A stretch of DNA of 34,300 nucleotides from Clostridia bacterium (lineage in GTDB: Bacteria > Bacillota > Clostridia > Oscillospirales > CAG-272), in NCBI GenBank assembly GCA_017463445.1, contig JAFTPF010000003.1, positions 1 through 34,300 on the forward strand. The letters are read 5' to 3'. A model generated the notes under the pieces. The model saw only the letters and a list, made by a program, of their open reading frames with translations. It was not told the DNA's origin and made no database searches. Below, one piece after another: positions 24,192-32,351 of the stretch. Position 1 is the stretch's first letter; each line of letters starts with the position of its first letter. The translations under genes were made by a program, and so were the position numbers.

Positions 24192-26747
24192 TTACTTCTT
24201 CTTTTTCAGAAGCAGGATCACAGCGACTGCTACGGCAACCGCTGCGGGGATGCCGATCAGCGCGATCCACAAATCGGAACCGCCGCTTTCGTCGGTATCA
24301 CCGCTATCCGGGCCTTCCGGCAACGCAATGGAGGTCGTGGGCGTAGGCGTCAGAGTCGGCGCGGTCGTAGTCGCGGCAGGCGTGCCGTCGGGTGTCTTGG
24401 TGGTGGTCTCCGACTTTCCCGGAGTCGTGGGCGGATCGGTGACGGGCGGTGTCTCGGGTACAGGCGGCTTGGTGGTCTGCGTCGGCGTGATCACCGGTTC
24501 GTCGGTGATGGGAACGGCAGTAGTGGTAGTCGGCTTGGTAGTGGTAGTCGGCTTAGTGGTGGTAGTCGGCTTGGTAGTAGTTGTGGTCGGGGGCGTCGTG
24601 GTGATGGGTTTGGTCTCTGGAGGAGGGAGAGGATTGGGTTCATCCGCACCTTCTTCCAGGATAAACTCGGTCAGCGCATCGGTACGCTTCCAATCGATCC
24701 AATAATAGCCCGACTCGGTCACGGTGATCGTCTCACCGGGTTTGTACAGAGTAGTGCCTCCATCGGTCCAGCCCAGCGCTTCACATCCGTCAGCGTGGAC
24801 GTTGATCTTGGGCAGCGTCACCTTTTCGCCCTTGTCGGCCACGATATAGGTATCGCCTACCCGCAGGACGCACTGTCCTTCCGCAGGGGTTTGCTCCGCC
24901 ATACGAACCGTAATATAATCAGCTTGATAGTAATTGTTTTCATGATTGATGCCCTGCATATAGATCACGTTCACCGCGCCCGGCTCGGTATTCAGCATCG
25001 TACGGGGGATCGTAACGGTAGCGGGGGTGTTCATATCCAGCACATTCTTCACTACCAACTGTCCGTTGACATAGATCAGCATATAACGGTGCGTAGTGTG
25101 CAAGGTGCTGACCGTCAGCTTCAAGTTATCCTTATGGGAAAGATCGTATAGCAGATCGGATGCCGCGCCCGACACGGTCAGCGTATCGGGAGAAAGCGCG
25201 GTTCCGTCTGCGTAGGCCAGGGACATACTGATTTTTCCACTGACCTGAAGTCCCCTGCCCTCAATGTTGGGATCTCGCATCGACCACTGGGTATCCAACC
25301 ATGCAATGCGTCTGTTCATCCAATTGACTAGAGTTGAATACTCCGATGCAAAGCTCTGGCAGGCACCGCCGATGTACCAGTTTTTCGGTGCGCCGAAATG
25401 ATCGAAATTAGCTTTGGCTTCAGTAGCGATGTAATTATTCCATATTGGAAGCGACTCCATATAAACGTCCAAGAGAGGCTTGATCTCCTGCCAACGCTCT
25501 TCTACCAGAGCGACGAAGTACGGGTCGCCGCAAAGCTCCTTCCACCATTCGGCTCTGCCGTCCATGTAGAACCAGCGCTCGGGGTTCATCCAATCCTCGT
25601 AGAGGGTGACCTGATTGCCCGCGCTGCCATCAAAGTCCCAGCAGGGACCGAAGTAGATGGTGCCGTCCTCAATGTAGAGGAAGATACTGAGCCAGCCGAA
25701 CTCGATATTCTTGAACAGGTGGAAGATCATAAAGTAGTCGATCAGCGACTGCATATCCACAAATTCACTGTAATGAACGCCTTCGTTGGTGCAGAAGGTA
25801 TCGGAGTAGAAGGCTTCCTCCATATCGGCGATGAGATTTTTGACGTAGTTGAACATCGTCGGGTTGGTATCCAGCGCCGTGGGGGAGTCCAGCTGGATCT
25901 TGACGCCCTTCCCCGTCGTAAACTTAGAGGTATCGCCGTCCTGGCGCATATCGTACTCCAGCAGATAGCCTGATGTGATATCTGCGTCTGACATATCGAT
26001 ATAATCTGAGATCTTGTAATTACGGAATCTTCCCGAAGTGATCCAGGAGAGATCGCTTTCCATAGCGTCCTTGAGTTCCTTCGTCTGATCCTTTGTAAGA
26101 CCTTCCTTGAGCGCGATGGTCTCCGCTACCGTTTCGGCGCTGTCTTCCCAGTCGGTGATATCGACACGGTCACCCTCGATACGAATACTCTCGCACAGGG
26201 TATACAGACCTTGATACTCGCCGTTCAGGTATACTACCACCCAGCGGGACTGGGTATAAGACAGCCCCATTGCGCCGGAGAGATCGTAGGTCAGCTTGTT
26301 GCGCATATTAGTGACGTCATAATAGTTTGCGATCAGCACCCAATGCTTGCTCTTGCCCATGCCCAGCATATTGACCTTGGTATCCAGCTTGATCTTGTAG
26401 GAGAACTTTCCGGAATCACCCAGACGATTAGGGTTGGTCTCATAAGTGGAGTTGCCGCGGCAACGGATCTCGATATCGCCGCCTGCATCGGTAGTATAGT
26501 CGTTGGTATAATCGGCGTAGCGGTCGGTGAGCTCGATGGACAAGGTTGCGCCTTCGTATTCCTTTTTGGTGACCGGCTTTTTGCTATCGGTATTGATGTT
26601 CACCCGAGGCAGCTCTTCCTTACCGGAGGAGGTCTTGGAGGTGGCACTCGCCGATGCTTCAAACGCCGCGCCCCATCCGCTTCCCAATGGAAGCAGGAAT
26701 GCCAGCAGTATGGCGACAGCGGTCAGTTTCGTTAGGCTATTTCTCAT
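24192..26747 (-). CDS. Secreted, membrane-anchored CotH-family protein, 851 aa
   Basis: CotH proteins are atypical kinases; B. subtilis CotH phosphorylates spore-coat proteins, but many clostridial homologues are secreted. Here a signal peptide (1-28) is followed by the CotH domain (about 45-490). This has the RGNST motif (97-101), FSYKIKLDTKVNMLGMGK-type ATP-loop region, and the metal-binding GPCWDFDGSAG (367-377). Beta-rich domains follow (about 500-690). Then comes a Thr/Pro-rich stalk (about 704-808) with TTTTKP repeats, and a C-terminal helix (about 826-847) with a KKKK tail. The stop of the upstream sialidase-like gene overlaps its start by four bases (ATGA), so the two are translated together. 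Substrate unknown; a surface protein of this locus is plausible. Confidence 0.92.
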   Translation of the reverse strand: MRNSLTKLTAVAILLAFLLPLGSGWGAAFEASASATSKTSSGKEELPRVNINTDSKKPVTKKEYEGATLSIELTDRYADYTNDYTTDAGGDIEIRCRGNSTYETNPNRLGDSGKFSYKIKLDTKVNMLGMGKSKHWVLIANYYDVTNMRNKLTYDLSGAMGLSYTQSRWVVVYLNGEYQGLYTLCESIRIEGDRVDITDWEDSAETVAETIALKEGLTKDQTKELKDAMESDLSWITSGRFRNYKISDYIDMSDADITSGYLLEYDMRQDGDTSKFTTGKGVKIQLDSPTALDTNPTMFNYVKNLIADMEEAFYSDTFCTNEGVHYSEFVDMQSLIDYFMIFHLFKNIEFGWLSIFLYIEDGTIYFGPCWDFDGSAGNQVTLYEDWMNPERWFYMDGRAEWWKELCGDPYFVALVEERWQEIKPLLDVYMESLPIWNNYIATEAKANFDHFGAPKNWYIGGACQSFASEYSTLVNWMNRRIAWLDTQWSMRDPNIEGRGLQVSGKISMSLAYADGTALSPDTLTVSGAASDLLYDLSHKDNLKLTVSTLHTTHRYMLIYVNGQLVVKNVLDMNTPATVTIPRTMLNTEPGAVNVIYMQGINHENNYYQADYITVRMAEQTPAEGQCVLRVGDTYIVADKGEKVTLPKINVHADGCEALGWTDGGTTLYKPGETITVTESGYYWIDWKRTDALTEFILEEGADEPNPLPPPETKPITTTPPTTTTTKPTTTTKPTTTTKPTTTTAVPITDEPVITPTQTTKPPVPETPPVTDPPTTPGKSETTTKTPDGTPAATTTAPTLTPTPTTSIALPEGPDSGDTDESGGSDLWIALIGIPAAVAVAVAVILLLKKKK
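24531..24584 (-). repeat. Three tandem 18-bp repeats in the CotH stalk
   Basis: Units at 24531-24548, 24549-24566 and 24567-24584, differing at a few bases, encode the Thr/Pro/Lys stalk repeat. Such minisatellites can vary in copy number between strains. Confidence 0.75.
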
Positions 26748-28402
26748 TTTATCCCTCCAAATTCAGAGATTTCAAGGATCGCCAGCTTCAGATCCTGTTT
26801 GCCGGGATGAGCCTCAGCGGGAACGGTATTGACGTAGAAGATCTTCTTGCCATCTGCGGATGCAAAGAAGCCGGGACTGTATGCGTAGCGGGCTTCCACA
26901 TTGGTTTTGTAATAAAGCGGATTCTCGATCGCCGTCCAAGTCTCTCCGTAGTCGAAGCTGACCAGCAGGTCTGCCGCTTTTTCGTCGGTCTCGTTATAGT
27001 TGAACATCGCCGCAACGATCAGCGTACCGCACTTGCCGCCGGCGGGTGTCCAGACGCAGTGGGGAGCAGATCCGAACCCTTCGCCGCGCTTTGTGACCAC
27101 AGGCTCGCCGATATCGGAGGGATTCCAGTCGGTCAGATCGTCGGTGATCTTGAAGTAGATGGGGTTGTTGCTCATACCCACGATCTCATAGGTGGCAAGA
27201 TAGCGTCCGTCGCCCAGACGGGTGACGGTGATCATACCGGGACGCAGGCTTTGGTTATCGGCGGCAACCACGTCCTGCGTCTCGCTCCAACTGACACCGT
27301 CGGTGGAATAGCGGCAGACCAGCTTCTGGCTGTGTGTCTCTGCCTCCTTTTCGTCGGAGTAGAAGCACCAGAGCTTGCCGTCGTCATCACACATGAGGAA
27401 TGGCTCCCAAAGTCCTTTGGACAGTCCACCGGTAGTGGAAAAGCCGTCCGCCGAATCGACGGTGGAGACCAGCTTCCAGCTGGATCCAAAGTCGGTGCTC
27501 TTGTAGATGACCATATTGGTCTTGGTGGTATCGGAATTGCGGACACATCCTGCCAGCAGAATCGTTCCCTCTGCCATATCACCAACCTGACAAGGAAGCT
27601 CATAAAGCATCGGCTGCCAGTTTGCCACCAGATTCTTCATCTGTGAGGTAACCGCCCCCACCTGCTCCCAGGTCTGTCCAAAATCGGTACTGCGGTGGAT
27701 CAGGTATTTTTCTACGTCCAGCGATTCGCTGGTCGCCAGCAGAACGCCGTTGTAGGCGCCGTTATGAGCAAGCTCGATAATGCGTCCGTAGGAGAGATTG
27801 GTTACGTTTTGCTTGTCCGTGGGACCATAGATGGTTGTGACCAATTGGGTCTTCATCTGTACACCGGACGAAAACAAGAGCGTGGACGAACCGTAACTGT
27901 CAGCGTAGCAATAGTCGGAGGCAAGGGGCAGCTTGGCGTCGCGGATCTCTTTGACTACGTCGTAGATAAAGCATTGCACGGCGGTCTCCAGCGCAACGTC
28001 GTCGGTGGCAACGATGACGAATTTATCCCCCACCAGCTCGATCCGATAAGCGTGGCCTGCATCGGCAGGCAGCTTCGCTTTTACTTCTGCGCTCTCGGGA
28101 CGGTTGGTGTCACCAACGAGTATCTCTTTGACTGCCGCTTCGGAAGCGTCGGTCTCAAGAGAGATCTCCTGCAAGGTGGCGGAGCGCAGCTGTGTCCTGA
28201 CCCGCTCAGCATATCTGGTCACGTCGGTATTGGCAGACGCGCTGTATATGACTTTGCAATCGGTAAAGTCGTAATCCACCGTGGCTGGAGCTGTATCATC
28301 GCTGACCGCAGGTGTGGTCTCTGCCGTGTCCCCGCTGTCGCAGGCTGCCGCGGACAGGAGCGTTGCACTCAACAATAAACAGGGCAAAATGCGTTTGAAC
28401 AT
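26744..28402 (-). CDS. Sialidase-like (BNR/Asp-box) lipoprotein, 552 aa
   Basis: A lipoprotein signal ends at Cys21. An N-terminal domain (about 45-155, with EILVGDTNRPES) resembles the small domains that precede catalytic modules in GH20-type enzymes. The rest is a beta-propeller with four Asp-boxes: STDFGQTW, STDFGSSW, STDGVSW and SFDYGETW, and GRIIELAHNGAYNGVLL where sialidases have the RIP motif. GH33 enzymes release sialic acid; the Arg triad and Tyr/Glu pair cannot be confirmed by eye, so the substrate is uncertain and another BNR glycosidase or binding role is possible. I start at the ATG at 28402 because GGAAAGGA is correctly spaced there and too close to the ATG three codons upstream. 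Confidence 0.85.
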   Translation of the reverse strand: MFKRILPCLLLSATLLSAAACDSGDTAETTPAVSDDTAPATVDYDFTDCKVIYSASANTDVTRYAERVRTQLRSATLQEISLETDASEAAVKEILVGDTNRPESAEVKAKLPADAGHAYRIELVGDKFVIVATDDVALETAVQCFIYDVVKEIRDAKLPLASDYCYADSYGSSTLLFSSGVQMKTQLVTTIYGPTDKQNVTNLSYGRIIELAHNGAYNGVLLATSESLDVEKYLIHRSTDFGQTWEQVGAVTSQMKNLVANWQPMLYELPCQVGDMAEGTILLAGCVRNSDTTKTNMVIYKSTDFGSSWKLVSTVDSADGFSTTGGLSKGLWEPFLMCDDDGKLWCFYSDEKEAETHSQKLVCRYSTDGVSWSETQDVVAADNQSLRPGMITVTRLGDGRYLATYEIVGMSNNPIYFKITDDLTDWNPSDIGEPVVTKRGEGFGSAPHCVWTPAGGKCGTLIVAAMFNYNETDEKAADLLVSFDYGETWTAIENPLYYKTNVEARYAYSPGFFASADGKKIFYVNTVPAEAHPGKQDLKLAILEISEFGGIK

Positions 28403-28430
28403 GATTATCATTCCTTTCCAATCAGGAGAT

Positions 28431-28550
28431 TAATTCTCCGGGGGAGCAATCTCGAACACTACAAATCCGATCTTGGCTGTTCTGCAGAAGCAGGATCCGC
28501 AAACGGGCTTTTCCTGCCTCGATGATACGGGATTCGAAACGATCCGCCAT
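28431..28550 (-). CDS. Possible 39-aa leader peptide or spurious small ORF
   Basis: A frame starting MADRFESRIIEAGK and ending at TAA 28 bp before the sialidase-like start. No good ribosome binding site precedes it. The sequence is basic with no known family. It could be a leader peptide, a remnant, or chance. Confidence 0.2.
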
Positions 28551-28576
28551 ATTTTTCTACTTAATGATCAATAGCA

Positions 28577-28606
28577 AACGGGACCATACTGAGGTATGGT
28601 CCCGTT
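28577..28606 (-). terminator. Hairpin after the concanavalin-like lipoprotein gene
   Basis: AACGGGACCATAC and GTATGGTCCCGTT form a perfect 13-bp stem with a four-base loop. On the minus strand only a short TTTGC follows, so it is probably a leaky terminator or an mRNA 3' stabiliser before the sialidase-like gene. Confidence 0.55.
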
Positions 28607-28652
28607 GAGATCACAGTTCTGTAACAGTCACAGGACCGTGCCAGTGATTGAA

Positions 28653-29420
28653 TTAATTGTGCTCTGCAACAACGCTGCTGTAAGTAACATCGATAATCTC
28701 CGCACGAACGCCGTAACGGTTGCCGGAGAGAGGAGCCGTATCAGTATATTCGATCAAAAGCTCGCCGTTTGCATAGCACTTGATGTTACCTGTACCGTCA
28801 AATTCAGCCGAAATGGTAATCTCCTGACCGTGAACGAAGCCGGGAATGGGATCAGCAGTGTCGTGAAGAACAGTCCAAGCTGCGCCCTGATAACCAACCT
28901 TGGAAAGATACAGCGATCCGCGGTCGGAAACGAACAGCATATAGTAAGCAGGACCGTCTTCCCAGTACCAGTACATTTCGTCGATATCTTCTTCCATACC
29001 GAATACGATACCGCTGTCGGAGGGAGCGCCTTCTACGCCGGTGAAGGTGGCGGTCAATTTACCGGATGCCATAGTATCGTTGGTGAATACAAACATAGCA
29101 TGACCGCCATCCGGTCCATCAATATCCACACCATCTTCCCAATAGCCCCATACTTCGTAGCCTTCCAAAGCAATGTCACCGGAGGTGGCATTGGGGAATG
29201 CTTCGATATCGTAAGGGAGCTCGCCGGGATCGGGCTCGTCGGTGCCGGGCTCAATAATAGGAATAGTGATCTGCCCGCCGGTAGTGGTGGCAGCCGTAGT
29301 CGTAGTAGCAGCATTGTTATTGTTGCCGCTGCTTGCATCGGTGGTCTCGAGTTCGCCGGCACAGGAGACGAATGTACTCAGCGCCAGTACCAGTGCCAAT
29401 GCCAAAGAAAGTTTTTTCAT
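28653..29420 (-). CDS. Small lipoprotein with concanavalin-like domain, 255 aa
   Basis: Start at 29420 after GGAGGAAATAC. A lipoprotein signal ends at Cys20 (STFVSC). A Thr/Asn/Ala-rich linker (about 28-50) and an acidic Pro-rich stretch follow, then one beta-sandwich domain (about 80-255) of the LamG/DUF1080-like (3-keto-disaccharide hydrolase) type. Its C-terminal part, GQEITISAEFDG..IKCYANGELLIEYTD..GVRA, parallels the C-terminal domain of the GH43 protein across the divergent promoter. It most likely binds or holds glycan at the surface; no catalytic residues were identified. It is the first gene of the minus-strand operon that continues with the sialidase-like and CotH-family genes. Confidence 0.75.
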   Translation of the reverse strand: MKKLSLALALVLALSTFVSCAGELETTDASSGNNNNAATTTTAATTTGGQITIPIIEPGTDEPDPGELPYDIEAFPNATSGDIALEGYEVWGYWEDGVDIDGPDGGHAMFVFTNDTMASGKLTATFTGVEGAPSDSGIVFGMEEDIDEMYWYWEDGPAYYMLFVSDRGSLYLSKVGYQGAAWTVLHDTADPIPGFVHGQEITISAEFDGTGNIKCYANGELLIEYTDTAPLSGNRYGVRAEIIDVTYSSVVAEHN

Positions 29421-29534
29421 ATGTATTTCCTCCGAAATAATATTTGCGTAGCGCTCTGTGCGGTACGCCGACCTTGTATCGCGATCATCGCAATCACCAA
29501 CTTCAAATTGCAATTATCAACGATTGTTGTATAT

Positions 29535-29563
29535 ATTTTAACACACAATTTTGCACTTGTCAA
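29535..29563 (-). promoter_or_regulatory. Promoter of the lipoprotein-sialidase-CotH operon
   Basis: On the minus strand: -35 TTGACA (29558-29563), 17-bp spacer, -10 TAAAAT (29535-29540), with TG one base upstream of the -10. The leader is about 110 nt. Confidence 0.85.
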
Positions 29564-29676
29564 TAGGTTTTACAAAAAAACAAATCAAGGAATCAAAAAA
29601 ATTGTACATTCTACAAGCAGATCCTTTATTTATGTAAAAAAGTGCGCTTTTTTTCGTCAAAATCACCTTTCGGTTA

Positions 29677-29705
29677 TTGCATTCCAAAGCACATTATGAT
29701 ATACT
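29677..29705 (+). promoter_or_regulatory. Promoter of the first GH43 gene
   Basis: -35 TTGCAT (29677-29682), 17-bp spacer ending TGA, -10 TATACT (29700-29705). This is an extended -10 promoter, with the same hexamers as the fucosidase promoter. Confidence 0.8.
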
Positions 29706-29737
29706 GTATAAAAACAATATGGAGGAATCTGTTATTT

Positions 29738-32227
29738 ATGAAAAAAAGCATTGCACTCTTGCTTGCCGGACTGACGCTGTTCCCTACACTGGCTTCCTGC
29801 AAGTCGGACACGGCTCCCGCGGCGACGACCACCGTGCAGAGCGGAGCCTCGTCCGATCCCGCCATTCCCGGCGTACCCGCCACCGAACTGGATCTTACCG
29901 AAGCGGAAAAGATCTCGTACTATACCAATCCTGTTCTCAGCTCCAAGAAAGAAGGTTACGGTCTGGGCGATCCTTTCGTGATGCGCTACAACGGTTCTTA
30001 CTATTTGTATATCACCAGCACAGGCAAGGGCATCTACTGCTGGAAGTCCGACAATCTGGTTAAATGGAGCTACAAGGGAATGTGCGCCCGCGAGGCTGCC
30101 GCCGACGGCGGCTATGCTCCCGAGGTATTCTATTATAACGGTAAGTTTTATATGTATACTTCTCCCAAGGGCGACGGGCATTACGTCTTCGTCAGCGACA
30201 GCCCCACGGGACCCTTCAAGGTTGCTACGGGCAACTTGGGAATGTCCATTGACGGATCGGTATTCATCGACAACGACGGCAAGTGGTATTTCTACACCGC
30301 CGGCGGTAACGGGATCCAGGCTTACACCATGAGCAGTCCCACCAATATGACCTTCGCCGCTTCCCTGTCGTCAACCTCTATGAACGGCTGGACTGAAGGT
30401 CCTATGGTCGTTTATCACGACGGCTACTACTATATGACCTACACCGGCAATCACTTCCAAAGTCTTACCTACCGCATCAACTATGTGACCGGCATCCGCA
30501 CCCCTCTCGCCTTCACAGCCTCCGACGAAAATCCCTTGCTGATCTCCACCGACGAAGAGATCCACCACATCGGACACAACTCCACCTTCAAGGGTCCCGA
30601 TCTGGACAGCTATTACATCGCCTACCATTCCATGACAAACGACGGCTACAACCGTGACGTGAACATCGACCGCATCGTATTTAACGGAACCAGCGTGGAG
30701 GTGATGGGTCCCACCATTACCAAGCAACAGGTTCCCGATATGCCCGATGTATACACATATTTTAAAGAGGGTGAAGCGCTGGACGACTGGACGCTGAACG
30801 GCTCCTTCGGATCCGGTAGCGGAATGTCTCTGTCCGCAGGCAGCTCGCTGGTCTCAAACACTCACTTTAACGGCAATTACACCGCCGAGTACAATGTAGC
30901 TTCCATTTCTGACGGCGGTATGGCGGGTGCCGTGTTCAGCTACACGGATACCTCAAATTTCGGCACCTGCCTGTTTGATCCCGCCTCTCAAAAGGTGATC
31001 ATCACCATTACCGTGAACGGAGAGTCCACCGTGAAGGAAGTGGATATGATCCAATCCTTCAAAGAAAAGGTAAAGTTTGACTGCATCCAATCCATCCAGA
31101 TCGAAAAAGACGGCGACGATTATACCTTCTATATGAACGATCGGGAGCTGGGCAAGATCAAAGACAGCGCACTTGCGGGCGGCGGCATCGGTTATATTGC
31201 CGTGAACGCCGACGCCACCTTCGGCTTCATTGGCGCTACCGGCGCAGTCGGCGGTCAGGGCGCTGCCGATGAATACAAGAGCGTTTCCGAGATGAACGGT
31301 CTGATTCCCGCGAATACGTACACCTCCGGTTCCTTCCCTACCGAGACGAAAAACAAGGTGGAAGCCGTCGTAGCAGTAGAGGGCAACGTGCTCAACTACC
31401 GCGTATTGGCATCTGCAGAGGCGAGTTACGATCTCTCCGCAGAATACTTTACCGAAGGCAAAGACAGTAGCGCCGTAATGGAGGTTTACGTGGACGGCAC
31501 ATATATCACCGACGTTGCGCTTGCCGGCAGCAAAGCGTTCACCACGGCTGTGGCACGCGGCATCCCGCTGACCAAGGGACAGCATACGGTCTCTTTCAAA
31601 TTGAAGAGCGGAAACGCAAGCTTTACGGAATTCTATCTGCTGAAGAGCGATGCTGTATCCACGCTGGAGATCGATTATTCTGCCGCTAAAGACGGCAATG
31701 TTTATACCGACGGAGGCTGGAGCATCCAGAACGGTTCTCTGTCTATCGCAGGTGATCCCGCTACCGGTAAACGCCTCTACGGCGACAAGAACTGGGGCGA
31801 CTACACCGTTGAAGTTGAGATCACTCCCGGCACCTCCATCAACGCCGGCGTCTTGGTCCGTGCTACCAACCCCGGTACCACCCATCAATCCCCCACTTAC
31901 GCGCAAGGCAATCCCAGCGCTGCCGAAGCCAATGCGGGTACCGATTGGGTCGAGGGATACTATATCGGAATCACAAAAGACAATGTATTGCTCGCCAAGC
32001 AAAGCTATAATTACAATCAGCTGAAGACTGCCAAAGTCAGCTTTACCGGCGGTACCACCTACACGCTGAAGGTGGTCTGCGAAGGCGCCAATATCAAAGT
32101 TTATGTGGACGATACGCTTTACATCGACTATACTGACAATCAGCCGTACACGCAGGGCATGGCTGGTGTCAGAACCTACCAAGCCGCCACTACCTACGAT
32201 AATTTCAAGGTGAGTGCCGTCGGCTGA
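29738..32227 (+). CDS. GH43-family lipoprotein glycosidase, multidomain, 829 aa
   Basis: Start at 29738 after GGAGGAA. A lipoprotein signal ends at Cys21 (LASCK). Residues about 55-330 form a five-bladed GH43-type propeller with the expected triad: base Asp78 in GLGDPFVM, pKa modulator Asp172 in SIDGSVF, acid Glu220 in GWTEGPM, plus GPDLDSYYIAYHS (286-298). Then follow a beta-sandwich (about 345-510), a CBM6/35-like segment (about 520-636), and a LamG/DUF1080-like sandwich (about 645-829). GH43 enzymes act on arabinose-, xylose- or galactose-containing glycans; the exact specificity is not visible. It is probably tethered to the outer face of the membrane. No hairpin terminator follows, so read-through into the next gene is likely. 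Confidence 0.92.
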   Translation: MKKSIALLLAGLTLFPTLASCKSDTAPAATTTVQSGASSDPAIPGVPATELDLTEAEKISYYTNPVLSSKKEGYGLGDPFVMRYNGSYYLYITSTGKGIYCWKSDNLVKWSYKGMCAREAAADGGYAPEVFYYNGKFYMYTSPKGDGHYVFVSDSPTGPFKVATGNLGMSIDGSVFIDNDGKWYFYTAGGNGIQAYTMSSPTNMTFAASLSSTSMNGWTEGPMVVYHDGYYYMTYTGNHFQSLTYRINYVTGIRTPLAFTASDENPLLISTDEEIHHIGHNSTFKGPDLDSYYIAYHSMTNDGYNRDVNIDRIVFNGTSVEVMGPTITKQQVPDMPDVYTYFKEGEALDDWTLNGSFGSGSGMSLSAGSSLVSNTHFNGNYTAEYNVASISDGGMAGAVFSYTDTSNFGTCLFDPASQKVIITITVNGESTVKEVDMIQSFKEKVKFDCIQSIQIEKDGDDYTFYMNDRELGKIKDSALAGGGIGYIAVNADATFGFIGATGAVGGQGAADEYKSVSEMNGLIPANTYTSGSFPTETKNKVEAVVAVEGNVLNYRVLASAEASYDLSAEYFTEGKDSSAVMEVYVDGTYITDVALAGSKAFTTAVARGIPLTKGQHTVSFKLKSGNASFTEFYLLKSDAVSTLEIDYSAAKDGNVYTDGGWSIQNGSLSIAGDPATGKRLYGDKNWGDYTVEVEITPGTSINAGVLVRATNPGTTHQSPTYAQGNPSAAEANAGTDWVEGYYIGITKDNVLLAKQSYNYNQLKTAKVSFTGGTTYTLKVVCEGANIKVYVDDTLYIDYTDNQPYTQGMAGVRTYQAATTYDNFKVSAVG

Positions 32228-32294
32228 TATACAAAGCTCTTGACAAAATATACAAAAAACACGCAGTATTTTTTACAAAAATTCAAAAAAAGGC

Positions 32295-32323
32295 TTGCAA
32301 TATTTACGGATATATGATAAAAT
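32295..32323 (+). promoter_or_regulatory. Promoter of the second GH43 gene
   Basis: -35 TTGCAA (32295-32300), 17-bp spacer ending TGA, -10 TAAAAT (32318-32323), again extended -10. It lies in the AT-rich 124-bp gap between the two GH43 genes. Confidence 0.78.
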
Positions 32324-32351
32324 AACCTTACTATATCGACCGGAGGTTCAC

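Larger units (their letters stand above)
29421..29737. other. Divergent control region, 317 bp
   Basis: AT-rich DNA between two divergent operons with the promoters listed separately. Near the minus-strand start there is AAATTGCAATTATC. Nothing coding is supported. A shared operator could lie here but none stands out. Confidence 0.6.

Noticed and set aside
24531..24584. Short regular repeats considered as a CRISPR array
   Set aside because: The repeats are contiguous, in frame and encode a Thr/Pro stalk; there are no spacers and no cas genes.
28510..28550. Sequence TTCGAATCCC resembling a tRNA T-loop
   Set aside because: The flanking bases do not form the five-pair stem and no cloverleaf can be drawn.
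30953..32182. 409-codon minus-strand frame inside the first GH43 gene
   Set aside because: It is a shadow of the GH43 coding sequence.
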